Origin: GCA-2733415 sp964635575
GTDB taxonomy: Bacteria; Bacteroidota; Bacteroidia; Flavobacteriales; Flavobacteriaceae
Assembly (NCBI GenBank): GCA_964635575.1
Contig: CAZWNY010000054.1
Span: forward strand, 1 to 12,267
DNA: 12,267 bases
Reading direction: 5' to 3'
The notes under the pieces are model-generated. The model did not search any database. It saw only the letters and a program-made list of their open reading frames with translations, and had not been told where the DNA came from. A program made the translations under genes and the position numbers. Of this stretch, positions 7,059-12,267 are shown one piece after another; within the stretch, counting starts at the first letter, position 1; the number at the start of each line of letters is the position of its first letter.

Positions 7059-7520
7059 ATGCTAACCATACTTACAAATCCAATTTTCCGCAAAATCATA
7101 ACCTCCTTAATTATAGGCGGTATTGGTTTTTATGGTGGGTTTACACTAAAGCAAAAACAGTTACAACAACAGCGTAAACAAAAAAATATTGCCATTGGTA
7201 AATATGAGCAATTAACAGTACACTACCAACAGTTGCGCACCGTAGCGGACACCCTGCAAAATGTTGTGATTATGTTAGCTAAACAAGAGCGTATAAACGT
7301 GGTAAACTATGTGCAGAACACTAAAGTAAAAGATGGTAGTACTTTAAATTTTGTTCCTAAAACACACGCTACATTAACCGCTTTAAAAATAAGTAAAACA
7401 GCAACTTTAATACCTCAAAATGTTTTTAAGCCATCCGCTCCTGTGCCAATACTACCAGAACCGATAAAAAAAGAAAAAAAACGCAGTTGGATCCGTAGGG
7501 TGTTTACTCGTAAAAAATAA
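7059..7520 (+). CDS. Spanin-like inner-membrane protein
   Basis: The 153-residue product has a membrane segment at about residues 12-30 (KIITSLIIGGIGFYGGFTL). A Gln/Lys-rich amphipathic helix follows (KQKQLQQQRKQK), then a second coiled stretch (YEQLTVHYQQLRTVADTLQNVV), a beta/Pro-rich linker and a strongly basic C-terminus (KKEKKRSWIRRVFTRKK). A type II anchor with a periplasmic coiled coil next to lysins is the layout of Rz-like inner-membrane spanins, which help fuse the membranes at lysis. No lipoprotein partner (o-spanin) is seen nested in or after it, so the spanin reading is tentative. An alternative is a virion membrane protein. It starts two bases after the preceding stop. Confidence 0.65.
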   Translation: MLTILTNPIFRKIITSLIIGGIGFYGGFTLKQKQLQQQRKQKNIAIGKYEQLTVHYQQLRTVADTLQNVVIMLAKQERINVVNYVQNTKVKDGSTLNFVPKTHATLTALKISKTATLIPQNVFKPSAPVPILPEPIKKEKKRSWIRRVFTRKK

Positions 7521-7553
7521 TTTAATAAAAACCGATATAATAGAATTTTAAGA

Positions 7554-8024
7554 ATGAAAAAAGCAATCGTTATTACCGCCTTACTTTTTAGCGGTCTGTA
7601 TTATTTTGGCAAACCGAAAGTCGAAAGTTTAATTAAAACGTATGAAGATGCTTTAAAAAAATTAAAAATTGGGTTTGGGTCAGTATCAAATATAAATATA
7701 AAAAATAGTTTACTTACTGCTAATGTAGTGTTAAAAATAGTAAACCCAACCCCCCTAAACTTTGGTGCAGATAGTTATGGAGTAGCCACACTAACAAAAC
7801 TTACCTTTTACACACATAAAGGCTTGAATATAGGGTATGCGTTCCCTAATTTACAAAACATAAGCATACAAGCCAACAGCACTATATTAACACAGCCTAT
7901 TCCGATACAAATAACAATGAATGCAAATGCTATATTAGTTGGGTTAGATTTAGTGCAAAACACAAAAGATATTAAAGTAGTGGCGGAAGTTACCGCATTT
8001 GGTCAAATTTATCAATTATCATAA
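7554..8024 (+). CDS. LEA14-like (LEA_2/WHy domain) membrane-anchored protein
   Basis: A short hydrophobic N-terminal segment (about residues 3-18, AIVITALLFSGLYYF) is a signal anchor with no lipobox Cys. From about residue 43 on the sequence follows the LEA type 2 / WHy beta-sandwich: SVSNINIKNSLLTANVVLKI, the hallmark Asn-Pro after the first strands (IVNPTPLNF), then the LTFYTHKGLNIG strand and the NISIQANSTILTQPIPIQI edge strands. These domains occur in desiccation-related LEA14 proteins of plants, archaea and bacteria; their role in phages is unknown. Here the domain would sit outside the inner membrane. It follows the spanin-like gene by 33 bases and its stop overlaps the M23 start (TAATG at 8022-8026), so the two proteins may work together at the envelope. 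Confidence 0.72.
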   Translation: MKKAIVITALLFSGLYYFGKPKVESLIKTYEDALKKLKIGFGSVSNINIKNSLLTANVVLKIVNPTPLNFGADSYGVATLTKLTFYTHKGLNIGYAFPNLQNISIQANSTILTQPIPIQITMNANAILVGLDLVQNTKDIKVVAEVTAFGQIYQLS

Positions 8025-8515
8025 TGAAAAAGAAAATCATCATCACATCAATTATACTGCTAATTGGTTTGGTAGCTTATCCTAAAAATAAAAAAAACAT
8101 GGCATTAAAAGCAAAATTACATCCATTAACTGATAACCAAACAATACGAGGTTGTGATCTTAAAGGTTGCGGCTCTTTTGGCGCAAACAGAGGAGATAGA
8201 AAACATGAAGGCATTGATATTATAGTGCATAAAGGGCAACAAATTAAAAGTCCGATTAGCGGTACTGTGACACGTAAAAGTTACCCCTATGCAAATGATT
8301 TGAAATACGAGGGATTGTTAATTGAAAACGATACACATTCGGTTTTTATCTGGTATATGTATCCTTGGAAAGTAAAAGGACAGCAGATAAATAAAGGTGA
8401 TATTATTGGAGTGGCACAAGACATTTCAGAAAAATACGGAAGCGGTATGCAACCACACGTACACTTTCAAATAGAGCAAAACGGAATAGCAATTGACCCT
8501 ACAAACTTATTTTAA
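8024..8515 (+). CDS. LECT2-like M23 metallopeptidase-family protein, membrane anchored
   Basis: A hydrophobic N-terminal segment (residues 4-18) anchors or exports the protein. The M23 fold follows with the zinc ligands of both hallmark motifs in place: HEGID (His61, Asp65) and HVH (His145, His147). Family members cleave peptide cross-bridges of peptidoglycan. Two things are unusual. The start of the domain, GCDLKGCGSFGANRG (43-57), with Cys44 and Cys49, closely resembles the opening of the vertebrate M23 relative LECT2 as I remember it. Also, the usual Y-x-H-L motif that supplies a catalytic His reads Y-M-Y-P (111-114), with Tyr113 at the His position. LECT2 is likewise regarded as lacking that His and being inactive. 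So this may be a wall-binding protein or a very atypical peptidase. A second in-frame Met at residue 26 would remove the anchor. Confidence 0.82.
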   Translation: MKKKIIITSIILLIGLVAYPKNKKNMALKAKLHPLTDNQTIRGCDLKGCGSFGANRGDRKHEGIDIIVHKGQQIKSPISGTVTRKSYPYANDLKYEGLLIENDTHSVFIWYMYPWKVKGQQINKGDIIGVAQDISEKYGSGMQPHVHFQIEQNGIAIDPTNLF

Positions 8516-8516
8516 G

Positions 8517-10019
8517 ATGAAAGAAAAAGTAATAAAAAGATACAACAATTTAGATGGGCGTAAACGAGTAATGCGCAGCACTATTGAGCGTTTAAAAAAC
8601 GATGCCAATAAAGTGCATCCAGTAATTTACATTAAGTTATCGGATCTATTAAAAAACAACCCAACAGACAAAGCATTTGATATTACAATTAGCACAAAAA
8701 TTTCACTTATAAGTAAAAAAAAAAAAGTAGTTGTAAAACCAAAAGCAGGTAAAAACGGACAATACTCATTATTGGGAGCGGATCCAAAACAACCATACAA
8801 AGAAGTAGATAATCTTTTTAATGGGGTTAAAAACAGTCTAATGATTAGCCGTTTACGAGTATTTTTTAAAGATATATTTAAACAAAAAGTATATAATGTT
8901 GATTTGAAAAAACATATATATATAGATAAAATTTCTTACGGTAAAATATTTTTTGGAGGAGAAGAAATCAATACAGAAAAGGCTACTGCAATAATGTATA
9001 TAAAAGATTTGTTACAGGCAGCAACATACTTAAAAACCTCAAAACCTAAAAGAAAGCATTTAAAATATGGAGCAGTTTCGGTAATAAATTTAAAAAGTAA
9101 AATTGTTATTGATAAAAAAATAAAAACCTACATACTAACTGTTTTTGAAACAAAAAAGGGCTTATTGAAATATTACATACAAGAAGATATAAAAAAGTCC
9201 GACAGAGTACATTTCAGCAAAGTTATAACACAATCTGATTCAACTATCGAACTTTTAAACAAAACTACAAAAACCAATCCAATAAACAAGGGTTTACAAA
9301 AAAAAATATCAAAAAACACCTTAAACAACAGGTTTTCAACACCAAAAAAACGTGATTTTTTCAACTTAAAACCAAAATTTAAAGACGTTTCAAAATTTTT
9401 AGGTAAGGTAGAAATTTTGAAAAAAGAAAGTGCCGTTATGACGTTATCCGCAGGACAAGGAGCAGGTAAAACTACCGCATTTTTTCAGTTAATGGATGCC
9501 TTTGGAAGTAGTGGATATAAATGTTTACACGCCAGTTTGGAGGAACACCCCGAGAGCTTCCTTTATGAAAAAAAGGTAAAAGATATGTTAAGTAAACAAG
9601 CCTTACCAAACATAACCGCACCCAATTATGAGCGCAATAACATTACCCAATTATGGGATGATATTAATGATGCCGATGTAATTTTTATTGATAGTATGAA
9701 AAAACTATGGCAATATCAAAAAGGCGTTGATTTGGATAATGATTTGCGTAAAAAATACAATGGTAAGCTATTTGTAATTATCTTTCAATTAACCAGTACA
9801 GGTAAAATGAGAGGTGGTAGTGATGCGCAATTTGATGGCGATATTATCAGTTTTATTGAAAAGCACGATGATTTTAATAAAAATTATATGTACCATGATA
9901 AAAACCGATATGCCACAGAAAATATTGCCCACTTAAAATATAACCTTTCACAAAAAGGATTACAAGGTTTAATAAACAACACACCAACAGAAGTAGCAAA
10001 TTTTGTTGTTGTGGGATAA
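8517..10019 (+). CDS. RecA/RadA-type P-loop ATPase with unknown N-terminal region
   Basis: I choose the ATG at 8517 (500 residues), one base after the previous stop; an in-frame ATG at 8493 would lie inside the M23 gene. Residues about 295-500 form a RecA-like ATPase: Walker A GQGAGKT (313-319, Lys318), Walker B VIFID (ending Asp392), and a Q-x-T...RGG segment (Gln424; QLTSTGKMRGGSD) typical of RadA/KaiC-like proteins. This motif set differs from FtsK/HerA-type packaging ATPases, so replication or recombination is as likely as genome packaging. The first 290 residues are basic. A part at about 150-225 (IKDLLQAATYL, then alternating strands around KIKTYILTVFETKKGLLKYY) resembles the barnase-like domains of large polyvalent phage proteins, a weak call. 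An A12 run at 8715-8726 encodes KKKK. It is the last gene before the operon terminator. Confidence 0.82.
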   Translation: MKEKVIKRYNNLDGRKRVMRSTIERLKNDANKVHPVIYIKLSDLLKNNPTDKAFDITISTKISLISKKKKVVVKPKAGKNGQYSLLGADPKQPYKEVDNLFNGVKNSLMISRLRVFFKDIFKQKVYNVDLKKHIYIDKISYGKIFFGGEEINTEKATAIMYIKDLLQAATYLKTSKPKRKHLKYGAVSVINLKSKIVIDKKIKTYILTVFETKKGLLKYYIQEDIKKSDRVHFSKVITQSDSTIELLNKTTKTNPINKGLQKKISKNTLNNRFSTPKKRDFFNLKPKFKDVSKFLGKVEILKKESAVMTLSAGQGAGKTTAFFQLMDAFGSSGYKCLHASLEEHPESFLYEKKVKDMLSKQALPNITAPNYERNNITQLWDDINDADVIFIDSMKKLWQYQKGVDLDNDLRKKYNGKLFVIIFQLTSTGKMRGGSDAQFDGDIISFIEKHDDFNKNYMYHDKNRYATENIAHLKYNLSQKGLQGLINNTPTEVANFVVVG

Positions 10020-10022
10020 TTT

Positions 10023-10048
10023 TGTGGTACTACCACACAACTACCACA
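10023..10048. repeat. Interrupted palindrome plus direct repeat (TACCACA)
   Basis: TGTGGTA at 10023-10029 and TACCACA at 10031-10037 form a 7-bp inverted repeat around one C. CTACCACA (10030-10037) is repeated at 10041-10048, an 11-base (one helical turn) spacing. It lies between the ATPase stop and the terminator. Same-face spacing suggests a protein-binding site. Confidence 0.7.
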
Positions 10049-10051
10049 AAT

Positions 10052-10079
10052 AAAACCCACCCTTTTACAGGTGGGTTTT
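10052..10079 (+). terminator. Intrinsic terminator at the end of the structural operon
   Basis: A perfect 10-bp stem AAAACCCACC (10052-10061) / GGTGGGTTTT (10070-10079) encloses an 8-base loop, 32 bases after the ATPase stop. The stem is symmetrical in A and T, so it could also work on the minus strand. Confidence 0.9.
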
Positions 10080-10090
10080 ATGTTTAAATT

Positions 10091-10119
10091 AGTTTATTCA
10101 ATTATTTTTTGTACATTTG
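10091..10119 (+). promoter_or_regulatory. Bacteroidetes-type promoter
   Basis: TACATTTG at 10112-10119 matches the TAnnTTTG -7 element of the Bacteroidetes primary sigma factor. The -33 region (AGTTTATT near 10091) is only a partial TTTG match. It starts just after the operon terminator and would begin transcription near 10124-10127, at the first arm of the leader structure. Confidence 0.72.
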
Positions 10120-10122
10120 TCT

Positions 10123-10282
10123 TGCAGAAAAACCGAAAACTATGATTTTAAAAACACATTTTATTAATAATACAGCCCACGAGAAAGGTGATGTAAGTTC
10201 ACTAATCACCACGTTTTCGTTGTTTTTCTGCAGTACTCGTGGGTCTTTTTTTAAATCTCAATATTATGCAGAAAAACAACGA
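10123..10282 (+). promoter_or_regulatory. Structured 5' leader with three competing helices and an internal terminator
   Basis: Helix A pairs TGCAGAAAAAC (10123-10133) with 10222-10232 and CGAAAAC (10134-10140) with 10213-10219, with a 2-base bulge. Helix T pairs CCCACGAG (10176-10183) with CTCGTGGG (10236-10243). It is followed by a T7 run (10246-10252) and encloses a small GGTGAT/ATCACC hairpin (10187-10192, 10205-10210). Helix B pairs 10217-10232 with 10267-10282 over 16 perfect bases and covers part of the start codon at 10266. A and B share an arm, and T crosses both, so they exclude each other or form pseudoknots. Helix T plus its T-run reads as a terminator that would give an RNA of about 125 bases. 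A 52-codon open frame (10142-10300) crosses the structure; a leader peptide is the alternative reading. The pairings are seen in the sequence; the switch function is inferred. Confidence 0.72.
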
Positions 10283-10553
10283 GAAAAACAGCAACAATGA
10301 TGCCTTAACTATTCAACAATTTGAATATGAATTAGCCCAATGGGTAGATTCTTTTAGTGGTTATTTTGAAATGATACCCAAAGCACAACAATTATTACAC
10401 AATTGTATATTAGACATTGATAGTCAAATTTACACGGAATCCGAAAAAGAGGTAGTAGGTGCATTTTTAAATTCGGCACTATCACTTTCGTTTTTAGTAA
10501 AAGATAATAAAGAAAATTTACAAAAATACATTGATTACAAAGTTGAAAATTAG
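10266..10553 (+). CDS. 95-aa acidic protein of unknown function under leader control
   Basis: I do not recognise the family. The start is set at ATG 10266 (MQKNNEKN), since an upstream in-frame GTG at 10239 lies inside the terminator stem. The protein is helical and acidic, with an Asn/Lys-rich N-terminus, an aromatic stretch (FEYELAQWVDSFSGYFEMI) and a hydrophobic helix near residues 68-78 (FLNSALSLSFL) that is short for a membrane segment. There is no helix-turn-helix by eye. It stands alone behind its own promoter and leader, separate from the late operon and next to the presumed control region, so a regulatory or replication-accessory role is plausible. The gene body is plausible on length and codon use only. 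Confidence 0.65.
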   Translation: MQKNNEKNSNNDALTIQQFEYELAQWVDSFSGYFEMIPKAQQLLHNCILDIDSQIYTESEKEVVGAFLNSALSLSFLVKDNKENLQKYIDYKVEN

Positions 10554-10584
10554 CCTTTAAAATCACATTTTTAGTATCAAAATA

Positions 10585-10794
10585 AAAAAGCAAAATTATT
10601 ACACTTTTTAGGGCATTATTACACTTTTATTACATCAAANNNNNNNNNNNNNNNNNNNNNNNNNNNNNNNNNNNNNNNNNNNNNNNNNNNNNNNNNNNNN
10701 NNNNNNNNNNNNNNNNNNNNNNNNNNNNNNNNNNNNNNNAAAAAGCAAAATTATTACACTTTTTAGGGCATTATTACACTTTTATTACATCAAA
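10585..10794. repeat. Identical 55-bp direct repeat flanking a 100-N gap
   Basis: Bases 10585-10639 and 10740-10794 are identical over 55 bases (starting AAAAAGCAAAATTATTACAC). An exact, k-mer-sized overlap on both sides of a fixed 100-N spacer is the usual sign of two contigs scaffolded without merging their ends. The true sequence may hold one copy, or a longer tandem array. Confidence 0.9.
10640..10739. other. Assembly gap of 100 undetermined bases
   Basis: One hundred N form a scaffold gap placed inside the iteron region. Nothing can be read here, and the true length is unknown. Confidence 1.
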
Positions 10795-10886
10795 TTACAC
10801 CTTAAAAACAAAGTGTAATAAAAAGTGTAAGGAGGTTTAACCCAACAAACACAAGGGTTTGTTTAAAATTTATTACACTATTACAC
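10754..10886. repeat. TTACAC iteron cluster, possible origin or recombinase arm sites
   Basis: TTACAC occurs on the plus strand at 10754, 10774, 10795, 10873 and 10881, and inverted (GTGTAA) at 10813 and 10825. The first three are 20-21 bases apart, about two helical turns, so they lie on one face of the DNA. Two more (10599, 10619) belong to the copy left of the gap. The flanking sequence is very A+T rich. Such arrays serve as replication-initiator iterons, repressor operators or integrase arm sites. The rest of the gene-free stretch 10554-10924 shows nothing else except a weak AACCC/GGGTT inverted repeat at 10839-10859. Confidence 0.75.
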
Positions 10887-10924
10887 CGAAAACCAACTTT
10901 TACTTACTTTTTTTGATTTTTATT

Positions 10925-12088
10925 TTAAAATTTTACTCCAGAGTTTATAATTTTACTATTTGCCGTTTTTAAATTTTGAGGTATATAAGTATTTGTTTGT
11001 TTTATTGAATGATGTCTTGCTTGATCTCTAACCGAAACTAAATCTACTCCTGCAATTATTAAATCTGTAATTCCTGTATCTTTCAAACTGTACCATTTTA
11101 TGTTTTCATCTAATTTTAAAAACAATCTCATTTTCCTCCATTTTTTTGAACATTTATCTGGATGAAAACTATTTTTACCAGGAGCGTAATTATCGGCACT
11201 AAATAAATAATCTTTTTTATTTGCTGCAGCAATATGTTTTTGTAACATTATTTTTAAATTTATGGGCATTGTTACGTGTGCAGATTGTTTGTTTTTTGAA
11301 TTATCAGAATGTATAAAAATAGTATTCGTTAAAAAATTTACATCACTTACTTTTATTTTACTTAATTCGGTACGTCTAATTAAACAATAATAACACACCA
11401 GGCAAAGTAAAAAGTAATTCGCATCTTCTTTTTTAAAATAATTAAATATCTTTTCCCTATCCTTTTCAGAAATTACAATCCTACTGTTTTTTTTCTTGTT
11501 TGTTTTTTTAAAATTTAAAGATGGATTTACACCAATGTATTTTTTTTGAAGCAGAAAATTACACAAGGTTTTTATAAACGTCATATAATTATCACGAGTA
11601 CGTGCCGATACTCTTTTATCATACCTCATATAGTCTAAAAAGTCAGAAATTAGCGAACTATTAAATTTATAACATAAAACATCATTTTTACCCACACTAT
11701 GTAGATACCTTTTAATAACTGTAATTCTACTGGTGTATGTTTTTTTTGTATCAAAACGTAAATTTCCGTCCTTAAATTCAATTTCTAAATGTTTTAAAAA
11801 TAAATTTAACGCATCATTTAGCCTGGTAAACTCTTTTACTTTTTCAGCATCCATAAATGGATTCCATCCATATAATAAACGATTGTTGATCTCTACAATC
11901 ATACGCTTTGCAAGTTGTCGCCTTTGTGTGATACTTTTTAAAGGTTTTACCCTATTGCGTTTGCGTTTTAGTTTTTGTTCAAAAGGATTGAATACATAAT
12001 AAACAACTTCCCACGTACTATTTTCGTGCAATTCAGCAGGAATATAATCTACCAGTGGAATATTTTTTGATTTTTCAGTTAAGTGCAT
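10925..12088 (-). CDS. Tyrosine recombinase/integrase
   Basis: The 387-residue protein has the three parts of phage-type integrases: an N-terminal arm-binding region, a SAM-like core-binding domain (about residues 88-195, with YTSRITVIKRYL and ARTRDNYMTFIKTL) and a C-terminal catalytic domain. Catalytic residues seen are Arg238 (LIRRTEL), a Lys in the beta-hairpin region (SKNKQSAHVTMP), His359/His360 (ARHHS) and the nucleophile Tyr368 (TNTYIP). The second box, normally HxLRHT, reads YSLKDT (333-338), so His is Tyr and the second catalytic Arg is Lys336. Relatives with K in this box occur in Bacteroidetes elements, and it is probably still active. It should catalyse insertion at and excision from the adjacent ssrA. 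It reads away from the attachment end toward the iteron region. Confidence 0.95.
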   Translation of the reverse strand: MHLTEKSKNIPLVDYIPAELHENSTWEVVYYVFNPFEQKLKRKRNRVKPLKSITQRRQLAKRMIVEINNRLLYGWNPFMDAEKVKEFTRLNDALNLFLKHLEIEFKDGNLRFDTKKTYTSRITVIKRYLHSVGKNDVLCYKFNSSLISDFLDYMRYDKRVSARTRDNYMTFIKTLCNFLLQKKYIGVNPSLNFKKTNKKKNSRIVISEKDREKIFNYFKKEDANYFLLCLVCYYCLIRRTELSKIKVSDVNFLTNTIFIHSDNSKNKQSAHVTMPINLKIMLQKHIAAANKKDYLFSADNYAPGKNSFHPDKCSKKWRKMRLFLKLDENIKWYSLKDTGITDLIIAGVDLVSVRDQARHHSIKQTNTYIPQNLKTANSKIINSGVKF

Positions 12089-12096
12089 TTTTTTTT

Positions 12097-12121
12097 TACA
12101 TCTAATTAAAAATTAGTTGTA
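12097..12121. promoter_or_regulatory. Imperfect palindrome in the integrase upstream region
   Basis: TACATCTAATT (12097-12107) and AATTAGTTGTA (12111-12121) form an 11-bp inverted repeat with one mismatch around AAA, starting nine bases upstream of the integrase start codon. It could be a repressor operator or a leader hairpin that limits integrase expression. Confidence 0.6.
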
Positions 12122-12138
12122 AAATATTGATAAAATGA

Positions 12139-12157
12139 TTGACACGTATTTGACACG
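12139..12157. repeat. TTGACACG direct repeat at 11-bp spacing
   Basis: TTGACACG occurs at 12139-12146 and 12150-12157, one helical turn apart, between the integrase gene and the ssrA end. Position and spacing suit a recombinase or excisionase binding site near the attachment core. Confidence 0.65.
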
Positions 12158-12167
12158 CTTTTTTTTA

Positions 12168-12200
12168 AAACCCTTATAAATTCAATGTTTATAAGGGTTT
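12168..12200 (-). terminator. Hairpin downstream of ssrA, probable terminator
   Basis: A perfect 13-bp stem (AAACCCTTATAAA at 12168-12180 with 12188-12200) has a 7-base loop. Read on the minus strand it follows the tmRNA end by six bases and ends in a short T run (TTTT), so it probably terminates ssrA. The T8 run at 12159-12166 is on the wrong side for plus-strand termination. Confidence 0.7.
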
Positions 12201-12206
12201 GCAGAG

Positions 12207-12267
12207 TGGAGCCGGAGAGAATCGAACTCTCGTCCAAACAAGCAATTAAAGAGCTTTCTTCACGCTT
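12207..12267 (-). ncRNA. ssrA: tmRNA (transfer-messenger RNA), 3' end, partial
   Basis: Read on the minus strand, the window's right edge carries the tRNA-like 3' half of tmRNA: a T arm with GAGAG / TTCGATT / CTCTC, then the 3' acceptor strand CCGGCTCC and discriminator A at 12207. The following bases are CTC, so the CCA end is not encoded. The 5' part and tag reading frame lie beyond the window. tmRNA rescues stalled ribosomes, and its 3' end is a frequent integration target for tyrosine recombinases, which the neighbouring integrase supports. The tRNA-like end is intact here. Confidence 0.9.

Noticed and set aside
10239..10265. GTG start for the 95-residue gene
   Set aside because: It lies within the terminator stem and T-run. 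The ATG at 10266 gives a more natural start.
10142..10300. 52-codon open frame across the structured leader
   Set aside because: It overlaps all three helices and the next gene's start, and its composition follows the hairpin arms. It is kept only as a possible leader peptide, not as a gene.
10585..10886. CRISPR array or tandem insertion
   Set aside because: The repeat units are short hexamers with unequal spacing and no unique spacers; the long repeat is an exact overlap around a gap.
11733..11999. Plus-strand open frame inside the integrase gene
   Set aside because: It is an antisense shadow of the integrase coding sequence with no supporting start or context.

Overview
The window is an A+T-rich stretch from a member of the Bacteroidetes, most likely a flavobacterium. 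Three things point there: genes without Shine-Dalgarno sequences that start after A-rich leaders, a promoter with the Bacteroidetes TAnnTTTG -7 element at 10112-10119, and a SusC-like carboxypeptidase-regulatory domain. It holds the right-hand part of an integrated phage-like element. The last 61 bases are the 3' end of the tmRNA gene (ssrA, minus strand), with a tyrosine recombinase gene next to it, so ssrA is very probably the attachment site. The left end of the element lies outside the window.

From 6 to 10019 there are 17 tightly packed plus-strand genes, several overlapping as TAATG. First come a glycine-rich membrane protein, a 194-residue protein that ends in a strong terminator (best coat-protein candidate), and two small beta-rich proteins. 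A coiled-coil protein and a 63-residue protein follow. Then come two single-pass membrane proteins, one carrying a SusC/TonB-receptor-like N-terminal domain, and a GH108 muramidase with a C-terminal membrane anchor. Next are three proteins that look like surface or spike proteins, a holin-like and a spanin-like small membrane protein, an LEA14-like anchored protein, and an M23 metallopeptidase-like protein that resembles vertebrate LECT2. The operon ends with a RecA/RadA-type ATPase and a clean terminator (10052-10079).

From about 10085 to 10553 a promoter drives a heavily structured leader with three competing long helices, then a 95-residue unknown protein whose start codon lies inside one helix. 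From 10554 to 10924 there is no gene. That stretch holds a 100-N assembly gap flanked by an identical 55-base sequence and a cluster of TTACAC iterons. The integrase gene (minus strand), a palindrome and a direct repeat in its upstream region, a hairpin and ssrA complete the window.

No portal, terminase, tape-measure, tail-tube or head-protease gene is visible. Instead there are many small proteins with one membrane segment, beta-rich small proteins and two membrane-anchored wall hydrolases. I infer a tailless, possibly membrane-containing virus integrated at ssrA. This is inference: no capsid gene is identified by a sequence motif, and the missing left arm could hold other modules.
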